Origin: Kordiimonas aestuarii
GTDB taxonomy: Bacteria > Pseudomonadota > Alphaproteobacteria > Sphingomonadales > Kordiimonadaceae
Assembly (NCBI RefSeq): GCF_025574465.1
Contig: NZ_JAOBPP010000018.1
Span: forward strand, 124,001-188,000
Reading direction: 5' to 3'
DNA length: 64,000 nt
Every line of letters starts with the position of its first letter. Position 1 is the first letter of the stretch. Both the position numbers and the translations under genes were made by a program. The notes below the pieces were generated by a model, which saw nothing but the letters and a program-made list of their open reading frames with translations, made no database searches and was not told the DNA's origin. Positions 39,056 through 48,803 of the stretch are shown here, piece after piece.

Positions 39056-39751
39056 TTAGGCGGCAAAATACTTTTCCACGATGGCCGGATGTTCCTTGGG
39101 CGAGGTGCCCAGCATGCTTTCTGCCAGCTTGTTCAGCCTGGCGATCGCGGGCTCGCTGTACAAGCGCCCAAGGTAGGCAGCAACACGGGGCCACCGGCTG
39201 GCGTCAAGCGCCCAGTCCGCCCAGAAGGCATTGCGCATGATCGAACCAATCGCGATATCCCCCACCGACAGCGTGCCGCACAGGTAGCCGTCATCCGGCA
39301 CTTCTGTTTCTAGATAGTCCAACACCTTTGGCATGTCTTCGTTGATGGCTTTATCGACAATGGCTTCATCCGTTGGCTCTTTCAAGACAACCGGGCGAAC
39401 ACGGCGCTGGAAAAAAAGCGGGAACAATACGTTCCGGCCAAGATGATCATCGGCATATTCCTCAAACCAGCGCGCACGGGCGCGGGCTTCGATGTCGCCG
39501 GGGTACAATGGTGTCTCAGGGAATTTTTCTTCCAGAAACTGAGCGATCACTGTCGAGTCCGGCAGGGTGAAATCACCGATCCTGAGCACAGGAATCCGGC
39601 GCAAGGGGCTGATTCTGGTGAAGTCGTCATCGCCGAGAAACGGGATTTGTGGGTGGCAGCGAAAAGGAACGCCCTTAATGTCCAGAATCGCCAGAACCTT
39701 ACGGACATATGGGGAAATTGGGGTACCAATGATGGTAATCTCGTCTTTCAT
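39056..39751 (-). CDS. glutathione S-transferase family protein
   Basis: A 231-residue two-domain GST. The start at 39751 (MKDEITIIG) has GAGGAGG upstream. The thioredoxin-like N-terminal domain shows TPISPYVRKVLAIL (Ser and Tyr in the catalytic area), FLGDDDFTRISPLRRIPVLRIGD and DSTVIAQFLEE (glutathione-binding DS). The helical C-terminal domain has LSVGDIAIGSIM. It conjugates or reduces with glutathione; the substrate is unknown. Confidence 0.9.
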   Translation of the reverse strand: MKDEITIIGTPISPYVRKVLAILDIKGVPFRCHPQIPFLGDDDFTRISPLRRIPVLRIGDFTLPDSTVIAQFLEEKFPETPLYPGDIEARARARWFEEYADDHLGRNVLFPLFFQRRVRPVVLKEPTDEAIVDKAINEDMPKVLDYLETEVPDDGYLCGTLSVGDIAIGSIMRNAFWADWALDASRWPRVAAYLGRLYSEPAIARLNKLAESMLGTSPKEHPAIVEKYFAA

Positions 39752-39885
39752 GGACGTGTCCTCCTCGCTGCTGAGCGTGAGAATAGCCCCAAACACGCGC
39801 TTCTCAAGGCTTTTCACGCCTCCAGACCCGTATGCCTGTTATGCAAATTTGAAAGGTAAACCAAAGAATAGCCCTGAAGGTCATA

Positions 39886-39918
39886 CAAAAAAGCCGCCCT
39901 CTCTTTCGGGGACGGCTC
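39886..39918 (-). terminator. terminator of the inositol monophosphatase gene
   Basis: On the minus strand GCCGTCCC pairs with GGGCGGC (one wobble) across a nine-base loop, followed by TTTTTTG. It lies 26 bases past the stop. Confidence 0.8.
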
Positions 39919-39943
39919 TATACATTCTGTCAGGTCTGGCGTG

Positions 39944-40753
39944 TCAGCCTTTAAAGCCCCGATGAACCCGTTTGATCACGCGCTGCATGGGGGCATGAAG
40001 CTGGTCGTTAGCAGCGATGATATCGCCTGAATTGAGCATCTCTGTGCCACCCTTGAGGTCACTGACATATCCACCGGCCTCTCTCACGAGAACGATACCC
40101 GCAGCGATATCCCAGGAAGACAGGCCCGCTTCCCAGAAGCCATCGTAGCGGCCAGCTGCCACATAGGCGAGATCAAGTGCTGCAGAGCCGAAACGGCGGA
40201 TACCGGAAACATTCGGCATGAATTCGGCCATTTCAGCCATGAACAGATCATGATTGCCCCGCCCCTTGAACGGGATACCCGTCGCCAGCAGCGCGTCTTC
40301 CATCTTGTTGCGGCCCGAAACCCTCAGGCGCGCTTCATTGAGGTAAGCGCCTTGCCCCTTCTCTGCCCAGAATAGCTCGTCAGTCAGCGGCGCGTAAACC
40401 ACACCGGCAATCAACTCGCCACGCTCTTCCACCGCAACCGAGATCGCGAAATGCGGCAGGCCGTGCAGAAAGTTGGTGGTGCCATCAAGCGGGTCGATGA
40501 TGAAGCGAACATCGTCGCGCTTTCCTTTAATTTCGCCCTGTTCTTCCATCAGGAAGCCGAAGTCCGGGCGGGCGCGGCTCAGCTCTTCAAAAAGTGTCTT
40601 CTCGGTGCGTTTGTCGGCCTGCGAAACAAAGTCAGCCGGGCCTTTTTTTGACACCTGAAGCTGTTCCACCTCACCAAAGTCGCGGCGCAGATTGCGGCTC
40701 GCTTTCAAAATGGCGGATACCATCACATTCATCAGCGGTGAACGACGGGCCAT
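39944..40753 (-). CDS. suhB: inositol-1-monophosphatase (SuhB family)
   Basis: A 269-residue Mg-dependent phosphatase. Start at 40753 (GAGAG just ahead; the longer frame begins four residues earlier). Metal sites are visible as GFLMEEQGE, IDPLDGTTNFLHG and WDIAAGIVLVREAGG. It hydrolyses inositol phosphates and related sugar phosphates. Located between efp and the stator pair. Confidence 0.93.
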   Translation of the reverse strand: MARRSPLMNVMVSAILKASRNLRRDFGEVEQLQVSKKGPADFVSQADKRTEKTLFEELSRARPDFGFLMEEQGEIKGKRDDVRFIIDPLDGTTNFLHGLPHFAISVAVEERGELIAGVVYAPLTDELFWAEKGQGAYLNEARLRVSGRNKMEDALLATGIPFKGRGNHDLFMAEMAEFMPNVSGIRRFGSAALDLAYVAAGRYDGFWEAGLSSWDIAAGIVLVREAGGYVSDLKGGTEMLNSGDIIAANDQLHAPMQRVIKRVHRGFKG

Positions 40754-40810
40754 GGAACTCTCCAATCTTGGGTTAGGAATTACTCAAAACAAAAAACAGA
40801 CGCACGAAGG

Positions 40811-40830
40811 CGCGGACAGATTAGTCCGCG
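40811..40830 (-). terminator. hairpin overlapping the efp stop, possible terminator
   Basis: CGCGGAC and GTCCGCG form a 7-base-pair stem around the efp stop codon. The T-rich run (TTTTTTG on the minus strand) comes only about 17 bases later, so it is a weak terminator. Confidence 0.4.
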
Positions 40831-41384
40831 CGACCGGCATATTCACGTTCAGCGGTTGCAACGATGATCTTGTCACCCACGTTGACAAAGGGCGGCACAC
40901 CAACACGCAAGCCATTCTCAAGCATGGCAGGCTTGTAGGAGCTCGACGCCGTCTGCCCCTTGACCACAGGCTCGGTCTCGGTCACTTCAAGCGTAACTTT
41001 CTCTGGCAAGCGCACGCCAATCGGCTTCTCGCCGTAAAGCTCGATCACCACGGTCATTCCATCCTGAAGGAAGACACTGTCTTCACCGATATCTTCGGCG
41101 GAGATAGAGATCTGTTCGTAGCTGTCCTGGTCCATGAAAGTATACATATCGCCTTCAGCATACAGGAATTGATAGTCCTTCTGCTCAAGCGTGACACGCT
41201 CAACTTTTTCACTGGAACGGAAACGTTCATTCAGCTTGGTGCCATCGATCAGGTTCTTCAACTCAACCTGCAGATAGGCGCCGCCTTTACCAGGCTGGGT
41301 GTGCGCAATTTTTACAGCGCGCCACAGGCCGCCTTTATGCTCAATAACATTACCCGGACGAACGGCGTTACCGTCGATTTTCAT
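40821..41384 (-). CDS. efp: translation elongation factor P
   Basis: A 187-residue EF-P. Lys33 in [10 protein letters not shown] is the site that is modified in many bacteria and reaches the peptidyl-transferase centre to rescue proline stretches. Domains II and III are full length, ending [18 protein letters not shown]. The ATG at 41384 is preceded by AGAGG-type sequence. Confidence 0.97.
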   Translation of the reverse strand: MKIDGNAVRPGNVIEHKGGLWRAVKIAHTQPGKGGAYLQVELKNLIDGTKLNERFRSSEKVERVTLEQKDYQFLYAEGDMYTFMDQDSYEQISISAEDIGEDSVFLQDGMTVVIELYGEKPIGVRLPEKVTLEVTETEPVVKGQTASSSYKPAMLENGLRVGVPPFVNVGDKIIVATAEREYAGRAD

Positions 41385-41741
41385 GGAGCACCTCTTAAGA
41401 TCTCATAAGTGTCAAAGAACAAGTTGGGCCGCGATGTAGCAGATTCGCCAACGCGATGCAATGGGCTTGGGGCGGCGATGCCGCTTTGCGCGTCGCGCAG
41501 GCAGGCGTTCAGGCCGGGTCCTTCTCGAACCTCGTCACACTGCCCTCTGTCCGCCTGTCAAACAGCGGCCCTGGCAACAGATCTTCCAAATCACTTTACC
41601 GAAAAAAGCGGCTTATCGTTGCAGATTTGCGAACGCATTGTTCATAACTAAGCGATTTTCGCGCAACCAAGGAAACCCTATCTTGGCCTTAACGGCAAGC
41701 AAGCGCGAGCCTTCATGAATGCCAAAAGCTGGAGATATGAA
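41385..41741. other. intergenic region with no supported gene
   Basis: The 357 bases between efp and the DoxX gene hold no gene I can support. Short plus-strand open frames (80-85 codons) overlap each other in different frames, have low-complexity Arg/Ser/Pro content and lack ribosome sites. The promoters of efp (minus) and DoxX (plus) must lie here. Confidence 0.6.
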
Positions 41742-42224
41742 ATGACGATACAAACATCAGTTAAGGACATCCGCGGCCCCTTCGGCCTTCCCACCCTGGA
41801 AGGTATATTAGGCGACTACAACGAAGTCGGTACCACACTGGCCCGAGTAGCAGCGGGGCTTTTCCTCATGCCACACGGCGCGCAAAAACTGTTCGGGCTC
41901 TTCGGCGGCTACGGCCTTGAAGCAACCGGCCAGTTCTTCGCAAACCAACTCGGTTTCTCGAACGGGTATCTGGCCGCAATGGGCGCGGGGTCAGTGGAGT
42001 TTTTCGCAGGCCTTGCCCTTACCCTTGGCCTTTTTACCCGCTCGGCAGCCATTGCCATCACGGTGATGCTACTGGTAGCCAGCCAGTTCCACATCGCGAA
42101 CGGCTTCTTCTGGACCGACAACGGCTGGGAATATCCAATCCTGTGGGCTGTGGTTGCCTTTAGCTTCGCGCTGCGCGGTGGTGGACACTACAGCGTCGAC
42201 CGCATACTCGGCATCAAATACTAA
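41742..42224 (+). CDS. DoxX family membrane protein
   Basis: A 160-residue protein with four membrane helices. The start at 41742 is set by GGAG seven bases ahead. LARVAAGLFLMPHGAQKLFGLFGGYG is the DoxX N-terminal helix with its conserved His-Gly, and FFAGLALTLGLFTRSAAI the next block. Members are linked to thiol and oxidative-stress handling in some bacteria; the function is otherwise unknown. Confidence 0.92.
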   Translation: MTIQTSVKDIRGPFGLPTLEGILGDYNEVGTTLARVAAGLFLMPHGAQKLFGLFGGYGLEATGQFFANQLGFSNGYLAAMGAGSVEFFAGLALTLGLFTRSAAIAITVMLLVASQFHIANGFFWTDNGWEYPILWAVVAFSFALRGGGHYSVDRILGIKY

Positions 42225-42510
42225 ACGGCACTGGAAACCGGGGCGCGTGAGGGCACCACGGGCAAACAGAGCTCTCACGCCGCCGCCAAAAACTGATGCG
42301 CTAAAAACATCAAAGACTTATGTGGTTAAGATCACGCTAAGAAACAAAGGAAATCATAAGAATAATACTAGTTATAATTACTGGGTTAAACACCTGAATT
42401 ACACAATCATCACGGAAGAAATACCAATTTTATGATATTTTTTAAATGTTCATTAAACAAAATTCGCTACCTATATGGAGGTTATTTCCACGATAGGGGT
42501 CATGTGAAAT

Positions 42511-44370
42511 ATGTTTTTTGATTTGAAAGTGCCGATCTTCGGCAAAAGACACGACGAATTATACACCGCCCTTGATGAAACGCAGGCGATAATCGACTTT
42601 ACGGTTGATGGTACTATCCTGAATGCCAACAACAAGTTCCTTGACATCATGGGTTATGAGCTTGCTGAAATAGTGGGCCAGCACCACCGCATTTTCATGG
42701 ACGCTGCGGAAGCGCAGAGCCCAGGCTACGACGCATTCTGGCGTGACCTGCGGGCTGGAAAATGCCGGTCAACCACCTTCAAGCGCATTGCCAAGGGCGG
42801 CAAGCCGATATGGCTGCAGGCCATCTATCTGCCCATGCGCGACATGCACGGCAATGTCAGCCACGTGCTGAAACTGGCGAACGACCAAAGCGCTAATCAT
42901 GAAGTTGACCTTGACATGCGCGGCAAGATGAAAGCGCTCGACACCGCGCAAGCCGTTATTGAATTCAACCTCGACAGTACAGTCATCACCGCCAACAGGA
43001 ATTTCCTTGCCACCATGGGCTATGAACTGGAAGAGATTGTTGGCCGATCTCACAGCCTGTTTGTGCCGGAGAAGCATAGAAAAACACCAGAGTATCTAGC
43101 CTTCTGGGATGACCTGCGTGCTGGCAAGTCCTTACGCACCCAGTTTATGCGCCTTGGCAAAGGTGGCAAGGTCGTCTGGCTTGAGGCCAGCTATAACCCT
43201 ATTCTGAATGACGAAGGCCAGCCCATCAAGGTGGTGAAGTTCGCTACTGACATTACAGAACGCAAACTGAGAAACGCCGACTATGAAGGTAAAATCAAGG
43301 CCATCAACAAGGCCCAGGCCGTTATCGAATTTGAACTGGATGGCACCATCATAACGGCGAACGATAACTTCCTCGCGGTTGTTGGCTACCGGCTGGATGA
43401 AATCAAAGGCAGGAAACATAGCCTGTTTGTCGATGAAGGCACACGCCAAAGCAAAGAATACGCGGCATTCTGGCAGGCACTTGGCAAGGGACAATTCCAG
43501 TCTGCGCAGTACAGGCGCGTCGGCAAGGGCGGACGCGAAATATGGCTGCGGGCGACGTATAATCCGGTTCTTGGCCCGGACGGCGAAGTTGTCAAGGTGG
43601 TGAAATTCGCAACCGACATCACCAATGTGCATGTGGATCGCATGCGGCGTGAGGAAGTGGCAAAAACTGTGTTTGGCGATCTGGACCAGATACTTGCCAG
43701 TTCGCGGGTCGCGGATGAGCAGGCGACATCAGCCTCGTCCGCCGCGACAGAAACTGACGCCATGGTGCAAACTGTTGCTGCGGCAGCCGAAGAACTGAAC
43801 GCGTCGTTTCAGGATCTCGCCCACAGTGTCGCGCTGGCACGGACATCGTCCGACAAGACCGCGGAGGATGCCCAACTCGCCAACACCTCAACACAGGAGT
43901 TGAAAACAGCCGCCACTGCCATGAACAAGATTGTGGAGATGATCGAGGACATCGCGGCCCAGATCAACCTTCTCGCACTCAACGCCACGATTGAGTCTGC
44001 GCGCGCAGGCGAAGCCGGGCGAGGTTTTGCCATTGTGGCGGGTGAAGTCAAGGGTCTGGCGACGCAGGTTGCCGCAGCAACCGGGCAAATCTCTGAGGAG
44101 ATTGAGCATATGCAGTCCGTATCCGATACGGCAGCCAATCAACTTTCAAGCATAACAGCATCCGTTCATGACCTTCAAACCAGCGTGACCGGCATCGCCG
44201 GCGCGATTGAAGAGCAAAGTGCTGTCACGCGGGAAATCTCTGCGAACATGCAAACCGCTGCGACCTCAGTCGCCGACATCAACCAAAGCCTGTGCACTTT
44301 GGCGGGCGAGGTTGATAACACACACCAGCATGCGGAACACGCCAGCAATCAGGTTACTGCGATCAAATAA
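42511..44370 (+). CDS. soluble methyl-accepting chemotaxis protein with three tandem PAS domains
   Basis: A 619-residue cytoplasmic receptor with no membrane segment and no HAMP. Three near-repeated PAS units start at about residues 22, 144 and 266. Each has the same core (AVIEF ... TANxNFLxxxGYxLxEIxGxxHxLF) and ends with a PAC-like KVVKFATDIT block. The signalling domain follows (about 385-619), with the conserved hairpin NATIESARAGEAGRGFAIVAGEVKGLA near 490. There is no C-terminal CheR-binding pentapeptide. Relatives such as BdlA and Aer sense redox or internal ligands. It overlaps the convergent thiE gene by eight bases. Confidence 0.93.
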   Translation: MFFDLKVPIFGKRHDELYTALDETQAIIDFTVDGTILNANNKFLDIMGYELAEIVGQHHRIFMDAAEAQSPGYDAFWRDLRAGKCRSTTFKRIAKGGKPIWLQAIYLPMRDMHGNVSHVLKLANDQSANHEVDLDMRGKMKALDTAQAVIEFNLDSTVITANRNFLATMGYELEEIVGRSHSLFVPEKHRKTPEYLAFWDDLRAGKSLRTQFMRLGKGGKVVWLEASYNPILNDEGQPIKVVKFATDITERKLRNADYEGKIKAINKAQAVIEFELDGTIITANDNFLAVVGYRLDEIKGRKHSLFVDEGTRQSKEYAAFWQALGKGQFQSAQYRRVGKGGREIWLRATYNPVLGPDGEVVKVVKFATDITNVHVDRMRREEVAKTVFGDLDQILASSRVADEQATSASSAATETDAMVQTVAAAAEELNASFQDLAHSVALARTSSDKTAEDAQLANTSTQELKTAATAMNKIVEMIEDIAAQINLLALNATIESARAGEAGRGFAIVAGEVKGLATQVAAATGQISEEIEHMQSVSDTAANQLSSITASVHDLQTSVTGIAGAIEEQSAVTREISANMQTAATSVADINQSLCTLAGEVDNTHQHAEHASNQVTAIK

Positions 44371-45013
44371 CCTGCGTAAGGCCAAGTGCTTCGTTGAAGG
44401 CCCGCACCGCAGCCGCGGGGCCTTCAGCATGCTTCCACACCGCTGAGCACACCGCAACGAAATGTGCGCCCGCTTCCGCGAGTTCGCCGCAATTCTCCGG
44501 GGTGATGCCACCAATGGCCACACAGGGGATCTCGGTTACCTCGTCCCACACGCTCAGGAGATCAACCTCGGGCTGATATTCCGTGGTTTTGGTCTCGCTC
44601 GGGAAAAACGCACCAAAGGCAACATAATTGGCGCCCTCCTCCCCGGCCTTATACGCAAGGTGCAGGCTATCATGACAGGTGACGCCAATATCCTTATTGT
44701 GCCCCAACAGAGTGCGGGCCGAGGGCACATCGCCGTCATCCTGGCCTAGGTGCACGCCATCCGCGTCCACTTCTGCGGCGATATCAGCGCGGTCATTGAT
44801 AAAAAAGGCCACATCATACTTGTGGCAGATAGGCATGAGCGCCTTGGCCGCCTTGATGATCTCATCATCCTCAGCTCCTTTGAGGCGAAGCTGCACACAG
44901 GCAACGTCGCCCGCCGCCAGCGCGTCATCCAGCAGGCTGGCAAACGCGGCCAGGTCGGTGATTTCATCCGGGGTGATCAGGTACAGCCGACAAGCTTCCG
45001 GGTTTTGCGACAT
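44363..45013 (-). CDS. thiE: thiamine phosphate synthase
   Basis: A 216-residue TIM-barrel enzyme. CVQLRLKG, FFINDRADIAAEVDADGVHLGQDDGDV, ANYVAFGAFFPSETK and VAIGGITPENCGEL are the family blocks. It joins HMP pyrophosphate and the thiazole phosphate to make thiamine phosphate. It lies last in the tkt-gap-pgk-fba-thiE order, but a terminator separates it from fba. No TPP riboswitch is seen in the 139 bases upstream. Confidence 0.94.
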   Translation of the reverse strand: MSQNPEACRLYLITPDEITDLAAFASLLDDALAAGDVACVQLRLKGAEDDEIIKAAKALMPICHKYDVAFFINDRADIAAEVDADGVHLGQDDGDVPSARTLLGHNKDIGVTCHDSLHLAYKAGEEGANYVAFGAFFPSETKTTEYQPEVDLLSVWDEVTEIPCVAIGGITPENCGELAEAGAHFVAVCSAVWKHAEGPAAAVRAFNEALGLTQVI

Positions 45014-45102
45014 GGTATGCTCCTACCTCAATTGACTGCGGTTCCCTCGCATATGCCCGATTTTACCGGCCGCGGGAAGTGGCGTCTGTTAAAAACAACA
45101 AA

Positions 45103-45128
45103 AACGGGGCAGCCAAAGCCGCCCCGTT
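45103..45128 (-). terminator. fba terminator
   Basis: AACGGGGC (45103-45110) and GCCCCGTT (45121-45128) form a perfect 8-base-pair stem and are followed on the minus strand by TTTTTG. Lies 24 bases past the fba stop. Confidence 0.9.
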
Positions 45129-45152
45129 CGCAATAGTTGTCTGTTGTGGCTT

Positions 45153-46217
45153 TTAGGCGTCAGCCATCGACTGGCCCTGCGCACCAAGGTCCTTGAATGC
45201 TTCGTCAAGGCGCGCGGCCATCGACTCTTCACATTTCCTCAGCCACACACGCGGATCATACTGTTTCTTGAACGGTGTGCCGGTTTCAGGGTGAACCTGC
45301 CATTTGAACGCGTCCGGGTTCTCATTCACATACTGGCCCGCCGCGCGCGAGAAGGCGAACTGGGTGTCGGTGTCGATGTTCATCTTGAACACGCCGTATC
45401 CAACCGCCTCGGTGATCTTCTCTTTCTCGGAGCCCGAACCGCCGTGGAACACAAAGTTCAGCGGGTTATCACCCGTACCGCGTTCTTTTGCGACAAGCGC
45501 CTGGCTATGTTTCAAAATCTCAGGTCGCAGCTTCACATTACCCGGCTTATAGACGCCGTGCACATTACCAAACGATGCAGCAACGGAAAAATGGCCAAGG
45601 GGCGTCAGCAGGTCATAAGCCTTCAGCACGTCTTCCGGCTGAGTATAAAGGCTGGGGTTCTCGAAGTCGTCCCCCACGTCGGCACCGACACCGTCCTCTT
45701 CACCACCGGTCACGCCAAGCTCGATTTCAAGGCTCATGCCCAGCGGCGTCATGTCCTTCAGAACGCGCGCGCAAACGTCAAGGTTCTCGTCAATCGCCTC
45801 TTCCGACAAGTCAAGCATATGGCTGGTGTACAGCGGCACACCTTCACGCTTGATATTCTTGCGGCTTTCTTCCACCAGCGCCTCAACCCACGGCACCAGG
45901 CTCATATTGGCATGATCAGTGTGGAGGATAGCACAAATGCCGTAATGTTCGGCCAGCAACTGTACGTGACGGGCAGCGGATACCGCGCCCAGAACCTTGG
46001 CGCCAAAGCTGTCTTTCATGCCCTTACCGGCATAAAACTGTGCACCGCTGTTGGAGAACTGGATGATCACATCCGAACGGTTTTTGGCGGCGGCTTCCAT
46101 CACTGCGTTGATGGAGTTGGTGCTCACCACATTCACGGCGGGTAGCGCATAGCCCTTGTCCTTGCAGTTCTGGACGAGGGCCGCATAGTCTTCGCCGAAT
46201 ACGACACCTGGTTTCAT
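45153..46217 (-). CDS. fba: class II fructose-bisphosphate aldolase
   Basis: A 354-residue zinc-dependent aldolase of the FbaA (class IIA) size. LHTDHAN (catalytic Asp and zinc His), LEIELGVTGGEEDGVG, ASFGNVHGVYKPGNV and VFHGGSGS are diagnostic. It cleaves or makes fructose 1,6-bisphosphate, and in autotrophic relatives also sedoheptulose bisphosphate. Downstream of pgk, but with a terminator between, so it may have its own promoter. Confidence 0.96.
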   Translation of the reverse strand: MKPGVVFGEDYAALVQNCKDKGYALPAVNVVSTNSINAVMEAAAKNRSDVIIQFSNSGAQFYAGKGMKDSFGAKVLGAVSAARHVQLLAEHYGICAILHTDHANMSLVPWVEALVEESRKNIKREGVPLYTSHMLDLSEEAIDENLDVCARVLKDMTPLGMSLEIELGVTGGEEDGVGADVGDDFENPSLYTQPEDVLKAYDLLTPLGHFSVAASFGNVHGVYKPGNVKLRPEILKHSQALVAKERGTGDNPLNFVFHGGSGSEKEKITEAVGYGVFKMNIDTDTQFAFSRAAGQYVNENPDAFKWQVHPETGTPFKKQYDPRVWLRKCEESMAARLDEAFKDLGAQGQSMADA

Positions 46218-46436
46218 GATAATTCCCTGTATTTTCCAGCTTTTTGGGGCCCGATTCTTTTGTTTTATGTTGCGTGGAACCGGTGGGCTCTAGATACACA
46301 AATGCCCGATCTGCTGCAACGCAAGATGGGATGAAAAACCCTATTTTCACTAGTATTTACTGGAAACTTGTCGGCTTTATGGAAATGGCAGCGCTGTCAA
46401 TTTAGCATGGTCATTTTCCCGCCCGACTCGGGACAC

Positions 46437-46470
46437 AAAAAAAGCCCCCGACTGGTTGGGCGGAGGCTTT
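46437..46470 (-). terminator. pgk terminator
   Basis: On the minus strand AAGCCTCCG and CGGGGGCTT form a nine-pair stem (one wobble) followed by a T-run. It sits 20 bases past the pgk stop and before the fba promoter region. Confidence 0.85.
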
Positions 46471-46489
46471 GCTGATTCGGATGATAAAA

Positions 46490-47653
46490 TTAGCCGAGCG
46501 CAACCACGCCGGGAAGCTCCTTGCCTTCCATCCACTCAAGGAAGGCGCCACCTGCCGTTGAGATATGAGTGAAGTTATCCTTCACGCCGGCATGCGCGAG
46601 CGCCGCCACGGTGTCCCCGCCACCCGCCACAGTCAAAAGCTTGCCCTCGTCCGTCAGCTTGCCAGCAGCTTGCGCGAGACCAACGGTTGCCGCGTCGAAG
46701 GGTTCCATCTCGAACGCACCCATCGGGCCGTTCCACACCAGCGTCTTGCACTCCGCCAGCACTTTAGTGAGCGTACTGACGGTGGCTGGGCCAGCATCAA
46801 GGATCATCTCATCCTGCGCCACGGCGTCCACCGCCTTCACCTTGTTTTCGGCACATGCCTTGAACTCTTTGGCGACAACCACATCGGTTGGCAGGTGCAC
46901 GGCACAATCGGCTTTTTGGGCGTTTTCCAGAATCCGCAGCGCCGTGTCCTTCAGATCCTTTTCGCACAGGCTGGCGCCCACGTCGTAGCCTTGTGCATAA
47001 AGGAAGGTGTTTGCCATGCCACCACCGATGATGAGGTGGTTTACCTTGGCGACAAGGTTTTCAAGCACAGCCAGCTTGGAGGACACCTTGGCACCGCCTA
47101 CAACAGCCACCACCGGGCGTTTGGGCTCCCCGAGCGCCTTTTCAAGCGCTTCCAGTTCCGCGCCCATGGTTTCGCCCGCCGCAGACGGCAGCAGATGCGC
47201 CACAGCTTCAGTGGACGCATGCGCCCGGTGCGCGGCTGAGAAAGCATCGTTGACATATACGTCACCAAGGGCCGCGAACTTTTTCGCAAGCGCCGGGTCG
47301 TTTTTTTCCTCGCCGGGGAAAAAACGGGTATTCTCGATCACCACCACCTCATCGTCGGGCAGCTCGTCACCCAGCTCCGCAAAACCGACAGAGCGGCCAA
47401 GCACGCTTGCAAGCGCCGGCACAACGGGCTTCAGGGACATCTCTGGCACCACCTCACCCTTCGGCCTGCCAAAGTGCGCGAGAAGGATCGAGCGGCCGCC
47501 TAGGGCCGCGATAGCATCCACCGTCGGTTTCACAGCCTGCAGCCGGGTGTCGTCCGACACCTTGCCGTCAGCCATCGGCACGTTGAGGTCAACACGCACA
47601 ACGGCGGTCTTGCCGGTGAGGTCACCAAGGTCGGAAATACGTTTGAAAGCCAT
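46490..47653 (-). CDS. pgk: phosphoglycerate kinase
   Basis: A 387-residue enzyme of normal length. [46 protein letters not shown] and [12 protein letters not shown] are hallmarks. It makes ATP from 1,3-bisphosphoglycerate in glycolysis (reversed in gluconeogenesis). It is third in the tkt-gap-pgk order. Confidence 0.97.
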   Translation of the reverse strand: MAFKRISDLGDLTGKTAVVRVDLNVPMADGKVSDDTRLQAVKPTVDAIAALGGRSILLAHFGRPKGEVVPEMSLKPVVPALASVLGRSVGFAELGDELPDDEVVVIENTRFFPGEEKNDPALAKKFAALGDVYVNDAFSAAHRAHASTEAVAHLLPSAAGETMGAELEALEKALGEPKRPVVAVVGGAKVSSKLAVLENLVAKVNHLIIGGGMANTFLYAQGYDVGASLCEKDLKDTALRILENAQKADCAVHLPTDVVVAKEFKACAENKVKAVDAVAQDEMILDAGPATVSTLTKVLAECKTLVWNGPMGAFEMEPFDAATVGLAQAAGKLTDEGKLLTVAGGGDTVAALAHAGVKDNFTHISTAGGAFLEWMEGKELPGVVALG

Positions 47654-47683
47654 TGATCAAAACTCCGAAAAATCTGGTTGGAC

Positions 47684-47711
47684 AAAAAAGGGCGACCTAA
47701 TGGGCCGCCCT
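47684..47711 (-). terminator. terminator after gap
   Basis: AGGGCG at 47689-47694 pairs with CGCCCT at 47706-47711, followed on the minus strand by TTTTTTG. It lies 22 bases beyond the gap stop, so pgk may be transcribed by read-through or from its own promoter. Confidence 0.75.
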
Positions 47712-47733
47712 ATGTTTGTTCGCTTATCAAAGC

Positions 47734-48741
47734 TTAGCCGAGTTTGGCCATCGCAACCGCGGTGTCGGACATGCGGTTGGAGAAGCCCCATTCGTTGTCG
47801 TACCAGGTCAGGATACGGACGAACTTGCCGTCGATAACCTTGGTCTGGCTGCTGTCAAACGTCGAGCTGTTCGGGTTGTGGTTGAAGTCAATGCTCACGG
47901 CGGGCATGTCTTCGTAACCGAGTACGCCCTTGAGCTCGCCTTCAGCCGCAGCCTTGATCGCCGCGTTGATCTCATCCGCTGTTGTCGCGCGGGCGGCATC
48001 AAACTTCAGGTCAACCATGGAAACGTTTGGCGTTGGCACACGCACAGCGGAACCGTCAAGCTTGCCAGCCAGTTCCGGCAGCACAAGGCCGACAGCTTTC
48101 GCGGCACCCGTTGAGGTCGGGATCATGGAAAGCGCAGCAGCACGCGCACGGCGCGGGTCCGAGTGCAGGGTGTCGAGGACCGGCTGGTCGCCTGTGTAGG
48201 CGTGAACGGTGGTCATGTACCCACGCTCGATGCCCACGAGGTCATTGAGGACCTTGGCAACCGGCGACAGGCAGTTGGTGGTGCAGGACGCGTTGGAGAC
48301 AACCGTATCCTCCGCCGTCAGGCTGTCGTGGTTCACACCATAGACGATGGTTTTGTCGGCATTTGCGCCCGGTGCCGAGATCAGCACTTTTTTGGCGCCA
48401 GCGGTCAGATGCATCGCGGCCTTGTCACGCGCGGTGAAGATGCCGGTGCATTCCATCGCCACATCGACCTTTTCTTCACCCCATGGCAGTTCCTCAGGGT
48501 TGCGGATGGCGGTCACGCGGATGCGGTCACCGTTCACAACGATAAAGTCACCGTCAACACTTACCTCACCCGGGAACGGGCCGTGTACGCTGTCACGCTT
48601 GAGAAGGTATGCGTTCATATCAACATCGCCAAGGTCGTTGATGGCAACAACCTTGATGTCGGTACGGCCGCTTTCATAGATGGCACGAAGCACGTTACGG
48701 CCGATCCGGCCAAAACCGTTGATGGAAACACGAACTGTCAT
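47734..48741 (-). CDS. gap: glyceraldehyde-3-phosphate dehydrogenase, type I
   Basis: A 335-residue NAD-dependent enzyme. [15 protein letters not shown] is the Rossmann start, [15 protein letters not shown] holds the catalytic cysteine and [15 protein letters not shown] follows. [12 protein letters not shown] closes the C-terminus. It makes 1,3-bisphosphoglycerate from the aldehyde. It lies 62 bases downstream of tkt. Confidence 0.97.
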   Translation of the reverse strand: MTVRVSINGFGRIGRNVLRAIYESGRTDIKVVAINDLGDVDMNAYLLKRDSVHGPFPGEVSVDGDFIVVNGDRIRVTAIRNPEELPWGEEKVDVAMECTGIFTARDKAAMHLTAGAKKVLISAPGANADKTIVYGVNHDSLTAEDTVVSNASCTTNCLSPVAKVLNDLVGIERGYMTTVHAYTGDQPVLDTLHSDPRRARAAALSMIPTSTGAAKAVGLVLPELAGKLDGSAVRVPTPNVSMVDLKFDAARATTADEINAAIKAAAEGELKGVLGYEDMPAVSIDFNHNPNSSTFDSSQTKVIDGKFVRILTWYDNEWGFSNRMSDTAVAMAKLG

Positions 48742-48803
48742 CCGCGGGGTCCTCCTGGAAAATTGATGGTCAGTAGGGGCAATATTTTGTGGTTAAGACT
48801 TTC

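Noticed and set aside
41409..41718. 80-85 residue open frames between efp and DoxX
   Set aside because: They overlap in different frames with Arg/Ser/Pro-rich translation and have no ribosome sites.
45014..45152. TPP riboswitch upstream of thiE
   Set aside because: The conserved CTGAGA and ACCTGA-type elements are not present; the stretch holds only the fba terminator.
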